Source: Cristatella mucedo (lineage: Eukaryota > Bryozoa > Phylactolaemata > Cristatellidae). Taken from it: a stretch of DNA of 64,000 nucleotides. The translations under genes and the position numbers were made by a program. Below are positions 1-11,200 of this stretch, in pieces. Location: assembly GCA_009760855.2 (NCBI GenBank), contig WPIO01000081.1, forward strand, positions 349,501 through 413,500. Reading direction: 5' to 3'. How positions within the stretch are numbered: the first letter of the stretch is position 1; each line of letters starts with the position of its first letter. The notes under the pieces are model-generated. The model did not search any database. It saw only the letters and a list, made by a program, of their open reading frames with translations, and was not told the origin of the DNA.

Positions 1-1496
1 CAGGTCTTCGCCATCCAGTCTGCGTGGGCTGCGAACCAGCATTCCATGTGAAAAAGTCCCCCGGGTCTTAACCTAGAGTGATGCACTCGCATTTCACGAT
101 CAAGGTCTTAAGATTCGGGTCTTGCAACAGGCAATTATTAATTGTCTCCTTCATGAGAGTGACAGCGGCTAGTGTCTTCTGTTGCTCTATAGATGTGGCT
201 GCTAATTCAGCAAACCGTTTCTTTTTCCCCTCACGTGACTCAAATGACACCATCCATAGCCACCAACAGATACGCCGCCTGAAGATCGTAGTAGCCTTTT
301 AATCATCGACCAGATCGCATCTCAAGTAAGTCCAACGTTCGTGTTGGATATGACTAGTCTGAAGGCCAAATAGGAACGGTCTAATAGTTGCCCAATTTCT
401 GAGTGACCGAGCACTTTCTGTCAGCAAGGAAAAACTTGGAAGGTGGCGTTATCGAGGTTTATTGGTTTCTTATTTCTTTTCTTAAAGACTAGAATTTTAA
501 TTAAGACAAACAAGTCCGCACTTTCCTTATACCAACTATAGGCTCTTGGTTTTACAAGTATACCGGTCTATATTAAATATTTTGACGGGGTTTTAAAGCA
601 ACCGTGGCGTTATTCAATGCTGTCCCGCTGCTGGAATTAGCCTTCCTGTTAGAGTAGCCTCACTTTGTTCGAGCAGCAACGGCAACATTAAGGCTAGGTA
701 TTGCAAGGCAGTTGTAGGTCACGGCAGATGCTTAAGGACAGGAACGTACGGCGAAGCATAAAAATGCATACAGTAATGAGCCAGCATATGCAGTTATCAG
801 TTTCTAGAGAAGGAATTGAGTGAATTCTTTTTCACCTCAGCTGCTAGTTATTGCATCTCTCCATGTATCTCTCCATACGAATATTTCATTCAAGCTCTGT
901 AATATTAAGGCCATCGCCAGTATAGCCGATCACTGGAGCTTCAATCAATTGCATAAATCAAAGGGTGCACACTTGCATCGCACTATAAGATGTAAAAGGC
1001 TACTATAGGGAATCTGGAGCTAACATGAAGCTGAGTGCATGCATTTTTATTCCAGTTTAAATGCAATAGCTGCATAGAAAAATCTCGCTCAGATTTAAAG
1101 GAAAGTGCTGGTGCTGAAACTGATCTCACATAATAAACATCACAAGAGTTATTGCTCTGGGGAGCATTCTGAGACAACCTAATCTCTATTCATGCGCCTT
1201 AAAAACTTGCTAAAAGTGAAGCAATAACCAATGGCTAATAAAAAGCAAGGTATCCTGCTGAGGCACACTTACAAAAGTGCATGAAAGACTTGCGGCAGTC
1301 ACTAACATGATCCTCGGTCAATAACATTCACCCATAAATTTCCATTCAAAACGTGAAAGGAGTTTGCCTTCAGTTTACAGATTAAACAATGCTGCCTAAT
1401 GTCATTTTAACTAAATAGTCTTCGGAAAAGATTAGTTTACAACAGTAGCCCCGTTTGGAAAGACTGAAATTCATGTGAATGAGCGAAAACCTATAC
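1..1496. other. P450 intron 3 sequence, no feature recognised
   Basis: AT-rich DNA downstream of P450 exon 3. I read the minus strand in three frames for the K-helix (ExxR), PERF or haem-loop exons and found none. No repeat family seen elsewhere in the window was recognised here. Confidence 0.4.
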
Positions 1497-1640
1497 CGAC
1501 AATACTGTCCAGTTCCGTTTGAATCCGCAGCTGGGTATTCTGGTTGGCCACACAATGTAAGAGAGCCCACATGAGAGTGGAAGTTGTCGTGTCCGTTCCT
1601 CCAGCAAACAGTGCGAACAGGTTTGCCACTAGATCGTTCT
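1497..1640 (-). CDS. P450 exon 3: I-helix
   Basis: Acceptor TATTTTCCAG ends at 1641; donor G|GTATAG is at 1496. The 48 residues start ENDLVANLFALF, then AGGTDTTT (the A/G-G-x-D/E-T-T motif), then LMWALLHCVANQNTQ and RIQTELDSIVG, the J-helix. It ends phase 1, so at least one more exon is required to the left of the window. Confidence 0.88.
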
Positions 1641-4600
1641 CTGGAAAATACTCAGCCGCTATCGGGCAAGTCTTCAGCAGCATGCTCCTCGGACAGAAAT
1701 GGCCGAGTCGCCGCATGGCGGCGGTCAGCAGGCGTGAGCAGAGCAGTCTTGCCTGTAATCGCTCCGGACTCGGCGGCTTGCCCGTCGAAGCAGCGCTGCT
1801 GCTGCTGGCGGAGGAATCTGTCCACATAGCACGTCGAGCTAGCCGTCGTCGCCGCCGCCGCGAGGGCTCTGCGTTCACTCACCAGGCTCGACAAGGTCTC
1901 CACCACGGGCACCTTCAGCTCCTCCAGTCGCCGCCACCTGCCCGGTATAAGCTTCAAGAGCGGAAACAACAGGGCGGCGTCTGCAGCAGGCACCAGAGAG
2001 TCGAACTGCTCCGCCAGCTCGAGCATTTTCAACAGCGTCTCGTCTCCATAGTCCAGCCGTCGGTCGATGGTGATGTCAAGAACGACGTTGGCAATCGCTC
2101 TCCGAAGCGGAAGCCTCAGATCCACTGGCACAGATCCGCCTTCGGAGGCTGAGTGCAGAGCTTGCATAAAGTGGCCGATCTCATCGTGCACTTTCCTCTC
2201 GTGGCTCTCCGAGCCCACGCCGCTGAGCCGGAAAGTTTCGATTGCGAACTTCCGCTGTTCCCTCCACGAGTGGGCGGCCGAGATGCCTGCAGCCGTGCAA
2301 AAGCGTTCCCCTGACTATAAAGCAAACTTATTGCGAGTAAATTACGATACAGCTGGCAGCAATCGCTACAGATAGTGGAGTGGTGCATGCTAGCAGTACA
2401 CCAAGTAGTTTCAAGCGTGTGGGTGTGTAGTGCTAAGTAATGTTCGCCATTTTGTTGGCGGATTTGTTGGCCGGATTTGTTGGCGGATTTGATTAACAGA
2501 CGCAGGCCATCTTCCATGTAGAAAAGGCCTAAGCCTTTGGCTACACAATGCATTCCACGTTCAAGGACTTGCCCCGAACGCCTCTGTATAAAGCGAGCCT
2601 ACGAAAGTCAGATATTTTTATTTTGGCAGAGGAGTGTATGAGATGAGCCCTGGGAATTTGATTGGCCGGCTGGACCAACGAGGAGCCAAATAGTAGAAAC
2701 AGATACTCCTTCAAGGGAGTCTGCAGACTTGACTCCTCACCTCAAAATGAGGTGACATATGGTGACGTGGTAGCATAAGTCTGTGGGAAATTGGTCCAAC
2801 ATTTGTGCCGATTTAGGAGGAAAATCTGCCGTGAAAGCCCAGCTTTAGACTGAGGATTGAGATAACTTGCACTAGAGCATACATTAGGCAGTACGTATCC
2901 TAACCTCTCACAACCTGAGGTATCCTGCTGACGGCCTTTGCACCTGTCTTACACCTTTGTTCCCCTGACCCTCAATACAGTATTTTGGTGAGCTCACAGG
3001 TGTGTGTGTGTTTGTGTGTATGCTTAAGTCAACTCACTACGAAGCACCAGGACGGCTGCTTGCAGCACATAAATATAGGGAGCTCCCATTCCTCAGTTTG
3101 CTTTCTTTAATGCCACAATGGGAGAAATTCAATCGTCGAGGAATGTTGCAAAGAATGAATTTGGTTCTCGTACCTCCATGCACCGATTAAGGAAATGTAT
3201 AGCTCAAATTGCCACGCTGCTGTAAATTGTCGACAGAGTCTATGGTATTGAATGGGATTCAAGAGAATCTCTGGGAAGAGCGGTCGGAGCCCTAGCTTTG
3301 CAGTCTATCTATATTCTGACAAGCAGCATCCAGAGGACAATTACCCTAAGCGACTACTTCACTCCATCGACCCCGTTACTATTTGGGACTCACTGGAGGT
3401 GAAAGCGAGAAGGGCGAGGGCGTTTAGCGACTCAAACTGTGGCCCGACATACAGAGGAAAAACAATCGCTATAGGTTTTATACCCTAGGTGTAGTGTGCG
3501 CCGTCGCATTCTGCTGTTGTAATTAGTGAAGCACCTTGACACTAAAGTACAAGCCTCACCGGTGGCCAGTAGTTAAGCCATTCGCACAGCCCAGCGTCAG
3601 GCCACAAATTCATGTTACATTTCGCGTCGTCTGCCGCGATTGATAGCGCTCTCATATATGTGCGCGCTGAGAGTATTAAGGAGAGTCTATTATATTTTCT
3701 TGCACACGTGTGCCCGCTGTATCTCCGTGAGACTCCCACTAGAACTCCGTGAGACTCCCACTAGAACAGCAGCCGCCGGAGACACTGTCCTACAAAATAG
3801 GCTGTTTAGCTACGATGCATTCGCCGTGGAGATGTCGAGATTAAATTTATTGAGTTTGCATAGGGTGCTATGCAAATATCTTACCTTGATTAATAACCAT
3901 CAACTAAGCTCAACATCGAGCTGAAATACCAAGCTGGACATTAGCCTATTGGCATCCGCTAGCTAGGCACTTCGAACGTAAAGAAAATTGCACGGTAGCG
4001 TCGTATCTCGCGATGTCATAAGTATGGCGATGGGGCAGTACTAGGAGTCGTCTGCATATACAGGCCAAAGAAAGATTTAAGCTCTTAGCTCGCTCTCCCC
4101 TTGACGACAAATGGACTGCGATCCAGAAGCATAGCGATTCACAGCGTCCGTGCAGAGCTAGGGGCGGGGGGGGGCCGATAACCTGGAGTGGAGCGTGAAA
4201 CGGTAACCTGGTGTGTAACCTGGAGTGGGGAACGGGCGTGAAAGGTTACCCGAAGGGTTTGTCCCGCTAAATTAGGATGCAGTCGTGTAGACGGGCTTGA
4301 ATGTTGGCTCACGCCACCCACTTTAGTGTAGATTATAACCAAGTGCCCACTGATCCTCTGTTATTGGGTCAGCTGGGCTTAATGCATCTGACATCATCAT
4401 CATCAGCGACATCCTCATCAGCGACATCATCATCGTCAGCGACATCATCATCATCAGGGACATCATCATCATCATCAGCAACATCATCAGCAACATCATC
4501 ATCATCAGGGACATCATCGTCATCATCTGCTGGACTTAATGTATCCGACCTCCTTGCTCCTCCGGTGCTCTCTCATTCTCTATCGCTGCTCTCGCGTCGC

Positions 4601-7600
4601 ATGCTCCTCGGGAGTTGGCCGTCTCATCTGTCCTTTGAATTAAATTATAATACTTGTATGACCGAGAGTCCTACTTATATTGCAAAAAATGTGGAGTTCG
4701 CTTCCGGCTAAGCTAACCACCTGCAACATCTTTGCATAATTGAAGTCTTATCCAAAGAGGCTTCTCTTTGGCTCAGATTTCCCTTCGTCCTATAATAATA
4801 ATAATACACTTGATAAGGCACCCTCAGAGAACTTAATCTCTCTCTAGGCGCTTTACATTTGCTGCAAAGGGAAAAGCAATTGAATGGTGAGTAAAATCAT
4901 GCTTGAACAACTATTGGACATGCTTTTTATTATTTCGATGTTCAGTGCCTGCTTACCACTGCACGATTCAAGTATGAAAGGTCGTCCTTACTGATGGCAA
5001 TCTTGTGTTTTCTTTGTTTACTTTAATATGCTGGCCTAAGTGTGATACTTCTTTGCTTTTGCATGTTTGTCTGAGCTTGATAACATGCATGTCCCTATCG
5101 CATGGCTATTGATTCTCTTGCAACCAATAACGAACCTGGATAGAGATTTAGTTCACTTCGGATGCTTTGCAAACCACCTGAGTAAAGTAAAATAAGAGTG
5201 ACTGCTGCCTCACTTATATAATTTTTTAGCTGATTAAACGGCCTCATTTTGTTTAGCAGCAGAAGAGCGTTAACGGCTACCACCATAGCTTGCAGTAAGC
5301 AATAAAGGATCCACTACTGGACTCGGACGACCTGGCTGGGGAAGTGCGAGCACGTTATCCCTGCTTAGCAAGAGAGCATAGCACGCAGAAGAACCGTAGC
5401 AGCTGTTGCAGCTACTTACTTTCCGCCCAGTCTTTCTTCTGCCATTCCTATAAAAAACACTGGAACGAGTCGAACCAGACCAGTTGAGCTCAGATGCTGA
5501 AACTTCAAACTTTGCTCACAAGTTACAGTTTTGATTTAGAGCTAATTACTCCTAAGAGTCGGCATCGCTTCGGTAGTATAAAGACCTTCTTAGGAATGCA
5601 GACTTAAGTAGCGTATCTCTGCTTGATTTGCTCAATATTTCGGCAGCTTTTGATACTATCGATCACCAGCCCTCATCTCGACAGGCTGTCAGTAACTCTG
5701 CTAGCGTCTGATTCAAGAGCATTGATATCCAAGGCCAATCAATCATCCAATGAGACTCTAACGCACGGGGTACCTCCGTGCTCTATGCTTAGTCTACTTC
5801 TTATTATTATATTACATTAATACTCTCCATCTTACCAATGTAATTGCAAAGCAAAATCTAGGCTTTCACCTCTATGCCTATGACGCAGAGCTGTATCTGT
5901 GCTTTGATCTCTCCCAACACGCCCAACTCCTTCCACTCTAGCTGCATGCATTGTAACGTCCGAGCTTCATTGGCAGCAAACTCTCAAATTGAATGATGAT
6001 AAAACCATGTTAGTAGTTATGGGAAAACCAAGCCCGACTCAGAAATTGGGAAGTCTATCTCTTACGATTACAGATGCAATGCGGTGGCACAATAAGTAAG
6101 GCGGTTGCTTTCACGACCTCGGTCCGAGGTCGTGGGTTCGATTCCTTCGGTGGGCGATCCTTTATCGCCACTGCAAGCGGCGGTGATAGCCGTAAAGGCT
6201 CTTCTGTCGCTATACAAAAAGAGGCTGTTTAATCAGCTAGGATTTATTTATATTTCAAGTTTCGGAGATTTACTAACGAGCGGACTATGGTTAAACAAAA
6301 TTACTTTGTATGTCATGTTTACACCGAAAAGTAGTACATATGTGTACTTAAACTGTCCCTGCCGCTTGCCGATGTACCACCGATCATTTGGTAATGCTTT
6401 CTATACATCGTCTATAAAGTGCCTAATAAGAGATTCAGTTTTCAGAGGGCCCTATGCAAATGTATTATTAATATTGTTATTATTATTATTATTATTATTA
6501 TTAAGTCTAGCTCAAAAATATGAGTTTTTGTGAATAAATTGCCAAAGGATAAAAATTCAAAGCCACCAGTGGTGTTTTTTCAGTGAATTTAGAAATAAAA
6601 AAGTTACTCAGCCCTAAACTGACGTACAGACGATCACTTGATAGCCAGGTACTTCCCGAGAGCCTCTCATCTCGCCAGGCCATCACTGACACTACTCTCA
6701 ACATTGAATTTTAAAATAATGATATGCCCACTAGATTGCAACTTGCCGACTGCTACCGGTAGTTACAACAATAAAAAATCGTTAGCTCAAACCAACGAAT
6801 CTCCGCCCTTTGGGAAGGAGGCCCTCGCTTCGGCTAAGGGCTCGATCCGATGCTTTTCATGCAACATTTACTTGCCGTATGTGAATTTACTCTTTTTTAG
6901 TTACGCCCCCTTCCAGCCTAAGGGGACCCAGGGGCACATACCACTACTATCAATGCAGCTGCGAGTTCGATATCCGCTGAAGCTAGAGTCGTGCTGCAGA
7001 CAGACACGCTTGCACGTACGCACACGCGAGCACACCGACGACGGCAGCAGCTGAGAAGCGATACGTGGATGATGGAATAAAGCCCAACCGTCGGTGCATG
7101 ATAGTGACCTTGCCAGTAAATGATAGTTTCTGTGATAGGCAGGACTCGAAGCGAGGATCCTCCGCCTGACCAGAGGGTCATAACTCACAAGCTCTAATTC
7201 GTTGAATAGCTTGCTGGATTCATTGACCAGCCAGGATAGACAGCTTTTTGGACCTCACAGAGATTTATAAAGCGTCAGCCGATATGAAGATGGCGTCTCA
7301 CCTTGAGCCCTATACTTGACCTACCTCCAAGGTCGCTCAGGAACAAAACGTAGTTGGTAAGAGGAAAGCGAACCGAGTAGTTGCTGCCGCCTTTCACGAG
7401 ACCCTCAAAAATGGCTTTGTAGCCCTGTAGTATCACTACCGGTGTGCTTCCGAAATGCAGAGTACTGACGTCTCCATACGTACGCTGCAAAGTCCTGAAG
7501 GAGGCTATCATGGCGTCCTTATCGGGTGACAGTGAAAGTGCATTGCCAAAGATCGGAAGCGGAACTGGTCCTGGTGGCAATTGTCGCCTTCTCAGCCATG

Positions 7601-7682
7601 ATCGCAGCAGGTGGCCCAGCACGATTGCAACTGTGAGACTAGTCACGATCTTGTAGGGGTCCAATTGCAGTTTTGCATCCAT
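1497..7682 (-). CDS. Cytochrome P450, CYP2-clan-like, 5' three exons (3' end outside window)
   Basis: A haem-thiolate monooxygenase of the ER membrane, oxidising lipophilic substrates with electrons from P450 reductase (family knowledge). Three exons, 7325-7682, 1753-2286 and 1497-1640, join in phase (358+534+144 nt, about 345 codons). Visible landmarks: hydrophobic anchor at residues 12-30, proline hinge LPPGPVPLPIFG at about 35-46, C-helix WREQRKF at about 127-133, YVDRFL before the I-helix, and I-helix AGGTDTTT at about 310-317, the oxygen-activating motif. The start is the ATG at 7682, just ahead of the anchor. The ExxR K-helix and the FxxGxxxCxG haem loop are absent; the last donor at 1496 points beyond the left edge and I found no further exon in 1-1490. 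Intron 1 is 5 kb and full of repeats; intron 2 is 112 nt and appears to be GC-AG. The substrate and CYP family number cannot be told. It could be a pseudogene if the missing exons are broken, but the visible frame is intact. Confidence 0.88.
1753..2286 (-). CDS. P450 exon 2: C-helix to pre-I-helix
   Basis: The acceptor is CTGCAG at 2287-2292. The frame reads GISAAHSWREQRKFAIETFRL and then amphipathic D-H helix sequence, through ELKVPVVETLSSLVSERRAL to YVDRFLRQQQQ. The W and R of WREQR normally contact haem propionates. The frame stays open to a stop at 1652, but the I-helix is in another frame. An exon end at ACAG|GCAAGA (1753/1752) restores phase. Confidence 0.84.
3723..3766. repeat. 22-bp tandem duplication
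   Basis: Two adjacent copies of a 22-bp unit beginning CTCCGTGAGACTCCCACTAG, in P450 intron 1. The copies are identical, so the duplication is recent. Confidence 0.8.
4388..4525. repeat. Imperfect (ATC)n microsatellite
   Basis: About 140 bp of ATC triplets broken by AGCGAC and AGGGAC variants. It produces artificial Ser/Thr-rich and Met-rich open frames on the two strands; neither looks like a gene. Confidence 0.85.
4787..4960 (-). repeat. LINE-2 3' tail (truncated)
   Basis: Reverse complement of the tail shared by many copies here: AATGTAAAGCGCCTAGA-type stem, GAGATTAAGTTCTCTGAGG, then (TTA)n. It is a 5'-truncated copy with no coding part. LINE-2 is my label for a CR1/L2-like non-LTR family. 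Confidence 0.75.
5221..5318 (-). repeat. SINE-B relic
   Basis: Degraded 3' half of the SINE-B family (TAGCTGATTAAACGGCC, then the AGCAGAAGAGCGTTAACGGC segment). The tRNA-like head is not recognisable. Confidence 0.6.
5500..6080 (+). pseudogene. Decayed non-LTR reverse transcriptase
   Basis: Read through stops and frameshifts, the plus strand gives LLDLLNISAAFDTIDHQP (RT block with the first catalytic Asp), then HGVPPCSMLSLLL (normally QGSVLSPLLF), then FHLYAYDAELYL where an active enzyme has YADD, and KLNDDKTMLVVMG. These are in the right order for a CR1/L2/Jockey-type RT. The YADD change and several stops mark it as dead. It sits inside P450 intron 1, opposite in strand to the gene. Confidence 0.75.
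6081..6250 (+). repeat. SINE-B, near full length
   Basis: A tRNA-derived head with the pol III B box GGGTTCGATTC at about 6134, then the body (TTTATCGCCACTGCAAGCGG) and the tail CGCTATACAAAAAGAGGCTG. It matches the copies at 26.0, 41.6 and 54.4 kb closely, so the family was active fairly recently. Confidence 0.8.
6400..6505 (+). repeat. LINE-2 3' tail ending in (ATT)n
   Basis: Carries AAGTGCCTAATAAGAGATTC, AGAGGGCCCTATGCAAATG and then about ten ATT triplets. A truncated copy. Confidence 0.7.
7325..7682 (-). CDS. P450 exon 1: membrane anchor and proline hinge
   Basis: ATG at 7682 opens 119 codons plus one base. Residues 12-30 are hydrophobic (VTSLTVAIVLGHLL), followed by a basic stop-transfer RSWLRRR and the hinge LPPGPVPLPIFGN. 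The donor is G|GTAGGT at 7324. A second possible donor at AAG|GTGAGA (about 7290) would give the wrong phase for exon 2, so the earlier donor is preferred. It gives SDLG-GISAAHSWREQRKF, which matches the usual B'-C helix spacing. Confidence 0.87.
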
Positions 7683-7979
7683 GTTTCCAATAGCAAAATG
7701 ATGGTTAGCGTCAGAGGCTTGGCTGCGCTGAGGCAGTTAGGTAAAGCTGGCTGACTACAGCGAAGAACGAGAATGCTGAACTGCAATCGAGAACGTCAGG
7801 GCTGTACGACGAGAGATATCTCATTTTCACAAATTCATACTATCCTGAGGTAATAACGATTCTTACAGATTGTTTGGAGGCCATCCAGCTATTTTATACT
7901 CCTTCCAGCTAATTGCAACTCGGCTCACCATATATTGATTGCAACAATAGTACGCTAATATACAAATATTATTCTTTTG

Positions 7980-8122
7980 TATAGCACCCTAAGAGAACTC
8001 GATCTCAATTCAAGGCGCTTCACATATGCCGTGGGGCTCGAGCCAACGACCTCGGTCATCAAATACATTCGCCTTGACTTCGGTCGTTAAAGGCGAGTGC
8101 CTGACCATTGGGTTACTGCTCT
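7980..8122 (-). repeat. SINE-A copy
   Basis: On the minus strand: a tRNA-like head, GGCTCGAGCC near the B box, then GAATTGAGATCGAGTTCTCT and TAGGGTGCTATAC. Just upstream of the P450 start on the same strand as the gene. Confidence 0.65.
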
Positions 8123-8298
8123 ACGTAGCGTTTCATAATTTGATGAATCGTTTGAGGATCATCTTCCAATCTTCAGAGAAGCTATGGACTGAATATATGA
8201 AATAAAAAAATGGATGACTAACTATAATTTCTCTGAAAATGCAGTCGTGATTTATTTCTTCTAATTTATCTATTGAACTTGATCAAACCCTATTTGTG

Positions 8299-8300
<2 letters not shown>

Positions 8301-8384
<84 letters not shown>
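8301..8384. repeat. (AT)n microsatellite
   Basis: About 42 uninterrupted AT repeats, directly abutting the terminal repeat of a Tc1-like element at 8385. Confidence 0.95.
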
Positions 8385-8386
<2 letters not shown>

Positions 8387-8780
8387 TGCAGTCCAAAAGT
8401 TTGCATACACCTCCTACGAGAACATTAGTTCGCCAAACACACATAGAGTAAGAACCTACCTAGATAGTAGTTTCATTTTCAGATATCAAATACATAATCT
8501 CAGTTAATTTAGTATACAAATCATTAGCTGGTCAAGGCATTATGATTCTCTGTAACTTCCCGTAATCGCCTTGACATTGACTCCATCACCTGCTACCGGG
8601 TTACTCGAGCAATTGGAGAAAATTAAGTCTTCAAAACTCGAAGATCTCACCGGTTTGCTCATGCTGGACACCTGTAGCCTAAACAGCCCCGTCGAATATG
8701 TCTTACAGATGCTCAAATGGGTTCAAGTCTGGGTTAGCCTAGGCTACTGCCTGACCTCCGTTGCTTTGAAGCAGCAGTCT
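8385..8780 (-). pseudogene. Tc1/mariner transposase 3' end plus terminal repeat
   Basis: The minus strand gives SPDLNPFEHL, the C-terminal catalytic block of Tc1 transposases (usually SPDLNPIEHLW, whose Glu completes DDE), and after frame breaks QVMESMSRRLREVTENHNAL, typical of the C-terminus. Beyond it, CAGTCCAAAAGTTTGCATAC at 8388-8407 is a Tc1-type terminal inverted repeat, and the outside base pair is TA. The 5' part of the transposase is missing, so this is a truncated dead copy. Confidence 0.8.
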
Positions 8781-9550
8781 TAAAAAGGACTTAGATCAGG
8801 ACATCCCCTGACTTGACCACATTTAAAAAGAACTAAAAACTTAAAAAACAACTTAAAAACACACCTATTTAGGACAGCATTTAGTGGGTCCCTGTGATTT
8901 GTCCTTCGTGTGCTTATGCGTGCTGACACTGTAAATGCTGCCACTTACGACATTTGCATGCTGACCCTATGCACGTCACCCCTAACCATGTTATTCATGT
9001 TGTTTATCAAGAATGATATTACTTACTGTCGTTTGTTCGCACAGCAGAGAGCCAGCCGATGCCCAACACCGACAGTTTATTACCAACGCACGGAGCCCAA
9101 GAGCACACGGCTCCCTTTGGCCGCTACTCGGCTCGACTTTGGCCCCTTGGCTCGACTCCCCACGCCTCCACTCTCCAGTCCACCATCTGCCCACCAGCGG
9201 GTTACCGGCCTGTGTCCATGCCACATCACAGACGGACCACAGCTGTGCACCGGCCGACCCTGATGGTGAATCCACCATCTGGCCACCAGCGGGTTACTGG
9301 CCTGTGTCCACGCCACATCACAGGCTCATCAGAGGAGCTGGCATACAATACATACATACTCACGTACGAACTACACGCACCCTTGACCTTAAGGTCACAA
9401 GTCAGGAGCATACAATTCATACATACGTACATACGAACTACACTCACCATTCAATTGCATTTCCCGTTGCTGCAAATGTAAAGCGCCTAGAAAGAGATTG
9501 AGTTCTCTGAGGGCGCTTTATCAAGTGCATTATCATTATTATTATAATAA
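8780..9550 (+). repeat. LINE-2 3' end, interrupted by an insertion
   Basis: Starts with the end of the RT ORF (CTGACTTGACCACATTTAAA), then the 3' UTR (TATTTAGGACAGCATTTAGTG). The UTR breaks at about 9027 and resumes at about 9440 with CTCACCATTCAATTGCATTTCC and the AAAGCGCCTAGAAAGAGATTG tail. The intervening 410 bp is foreign to the family. Confidence 0.75.
9090..9440. repeat. Short tandem duplications inside a LINE tail
   Basis: CACCAGCGGGTTAC-GGCCTGTGTCCA-GCCACATCACAG occurs at about 9192-9232 and again at about 9284-9326. A second pair, GCATACAAT-CATACATAC-ACGAACTACAC, is at about 9342-9376 and 9409-9441. This is diverged minisatellite DNA. Confidence 0.7.
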
Positions 9551-10189
9551 AAAAGAGGCTGTTAATTCAGCCAGTATTTCTTATTACCCGAATGAATTTA
9601 CAGCCAGAGCTGCCGCCATACCAGGAGGATCATATGAGAATGAGTGTGTATTCAGTGTCGAAGCTATTCAATACAGCACATCATTCAATTCAATTCAATT
9701 GAATCATTTGAATTCAATGTACAGGTTTCCATGTCTACTTGCTCTTTACCCTATCTTTTCTGTCCTTTAGTCTTAGTTGTTGCTAAAAAGCAAAAAAGGA
9801 TAAAAAAAAATAAAATAGCAAAAAAGGACAGTGAATAACTTGCTACCATATTAACTCAGCTCTTTTGGCAGCCTCGATGTCTGCTGGAACCATGGAAAGC
9901 GTTGAGGGAAAGTGCTACAGTACCTTCCTGCCTATTCCTCCGTCCAGCCAAAATCTACGCACCTTGCCCTATGTATATTTGCTGATAAAAACACCGAGGG
10001 CATCGGCTAATGGTGAATTCATGCGAACTTTCAACTCGAGAGACTTTTCAGCATAGCATCCCAGCAAACCCTAACCCAACCAGATCGCTGCTGCCATCTA
10101 AGACGGTATCCGCTTAGCAGGGAGCCGCGTACTGATAGACTGGATAGAGCACCAACCCTGCGGGCTGGCAATCGGGATCCTTTATATAA

Positions 10190-11200
10190 CAATAATACTA
10201 ATAATAATGCACTTATGCACCACCCTCACTGAACTTGATCTCTTTGTAGGCATTTGAACATGCCGTTAAAGATGGATGACCATGTGGTTAGTGGTAACTT
10301 GCACGATGTCAAAGTGGATAAAATGGTTAGTGGTAATGCGAAAAAGCGTGAGCGCTCATAAGTAAAGTAACAAGGACCCGATGACGTGAGGATGCAATGG
10401 TGCGTTTCTAATTCGTTTTGAATGCCGTAGAGCGAGAGAAAGTTTTGACCTCAGTCGGGAATAAGGTCCTGGCTTTGGGAAAGCACAAGACCAAAGGCAC
10501 GAGCTCGGTTTTGAGGCACAGCTATACGATTTGAGTAAGACGAGCAAGCGGTACGATGTCTAGCCACGTTGGAGAGCAGTTCTGATAGGTAAACTGGGGC
10601 CAGAGAATGGAGGAACCTAAAAGTGAGCGACAGAACCTTGAAGCTGAGAGGCTGCATGATTGGGACCAGGTGCAGGTCGGCGAGAAGTAGTGTAATATGG
10701 AAACTGACGCTCAAGACAGACAAGCCTTCCTGGAGAATTTTAAACATTTAAATACAATCTATTCACTTGCATAGCCTCATAAGAGAACTTAATCTCTATT
10801 CTGGCGCTTCATAAATGCCGCAGGGCTCGAGCCCACGATCTGGGTCGTCAGAGTGAGCACCTTGACATCTCATCAAAAGGCTAGCACCTTAACCTCAGGG
10901 CCAAACCAGGGTGGCTACAGTTTTGCACCAACTCTAAGCGCCTGATTGCATAGGCCGGTAGAATTGCAAGCAATGAGTTACAGAGGTCAAAATAGGATGT
11001 AACAAATGCATTTGACCGACTTGGTTCTACTATCCTTGTCTACGCTGGCCGGATTTTCTGAAATGCAACGAAGCTGAAAGTAGGCAGATTTAACTTCGGA
11101 GCCTATGTGGTCATCAAGTAAAAGGTCACTTTGAAACGGGACACCTAAAACAAGTGCTAAATCTTAAGTGCCGGTTGGTTTAAAGAGGCCGATTACTAGG
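10190..11200 (-). pseudogene. LINE-2 copy with RT C-terminus, split by a SINE-A
   Basis: The 3' tail (TTATTATTAGTATTATTG side) is at the left. Further right the minus strand reads LADLHLVPIMQPLSFKVLSL, then FRFLHSLAPVYLSELLSN, like the CR1/L2 C-terminal domain, usually LHWLPV..RI.FK and APxYL. Nucleotide likeness to the copies at 35.4 and 38.3 kb continues to about 11130. A SINE-A occupies about 10764-10914. Confidence 0.7.
10764..10914 (-). repeat. SINE-A copy
   Basis: A minus-strand tRNA-like head with GGGCTCGAGCCC near the B box and the GCGCCAGAATAGAGATTAAG tail. It is inserted within a LINE-2 relic in the same orientation. Confidence 0.7.

Larger units (their letters stand above)
2287..7324 (-). 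other. P450 intron 1 (5 kb)
   Basis: Bounded by donor GTAGGT (7324) and acceptor CTGCAG (2287). It holds a 22-bp tandem duplication (3723-3766), an imperfect (ATC)n tract (about 4388-4525), LINE tails, a decayed reverse transcriptase (about 5500-6080) and SINE-B copies. I see no feature in 2300-3700 or 6510-7320. Short open frames there (for example 3252-3488 and 6638-7054) show no family likeness. Confidence 0.75.

Noticed and set aside
1-1490. Further P450 exons left of 1497
   Set aside because: No ExxR, PERF or haem-loop sequence in any minus frame.
6638-7054. 138-codon plus-strand frame
   Set aside because: No motif, lies in P450 intron 1, and composition is like the surrounding AT-rich DNA.
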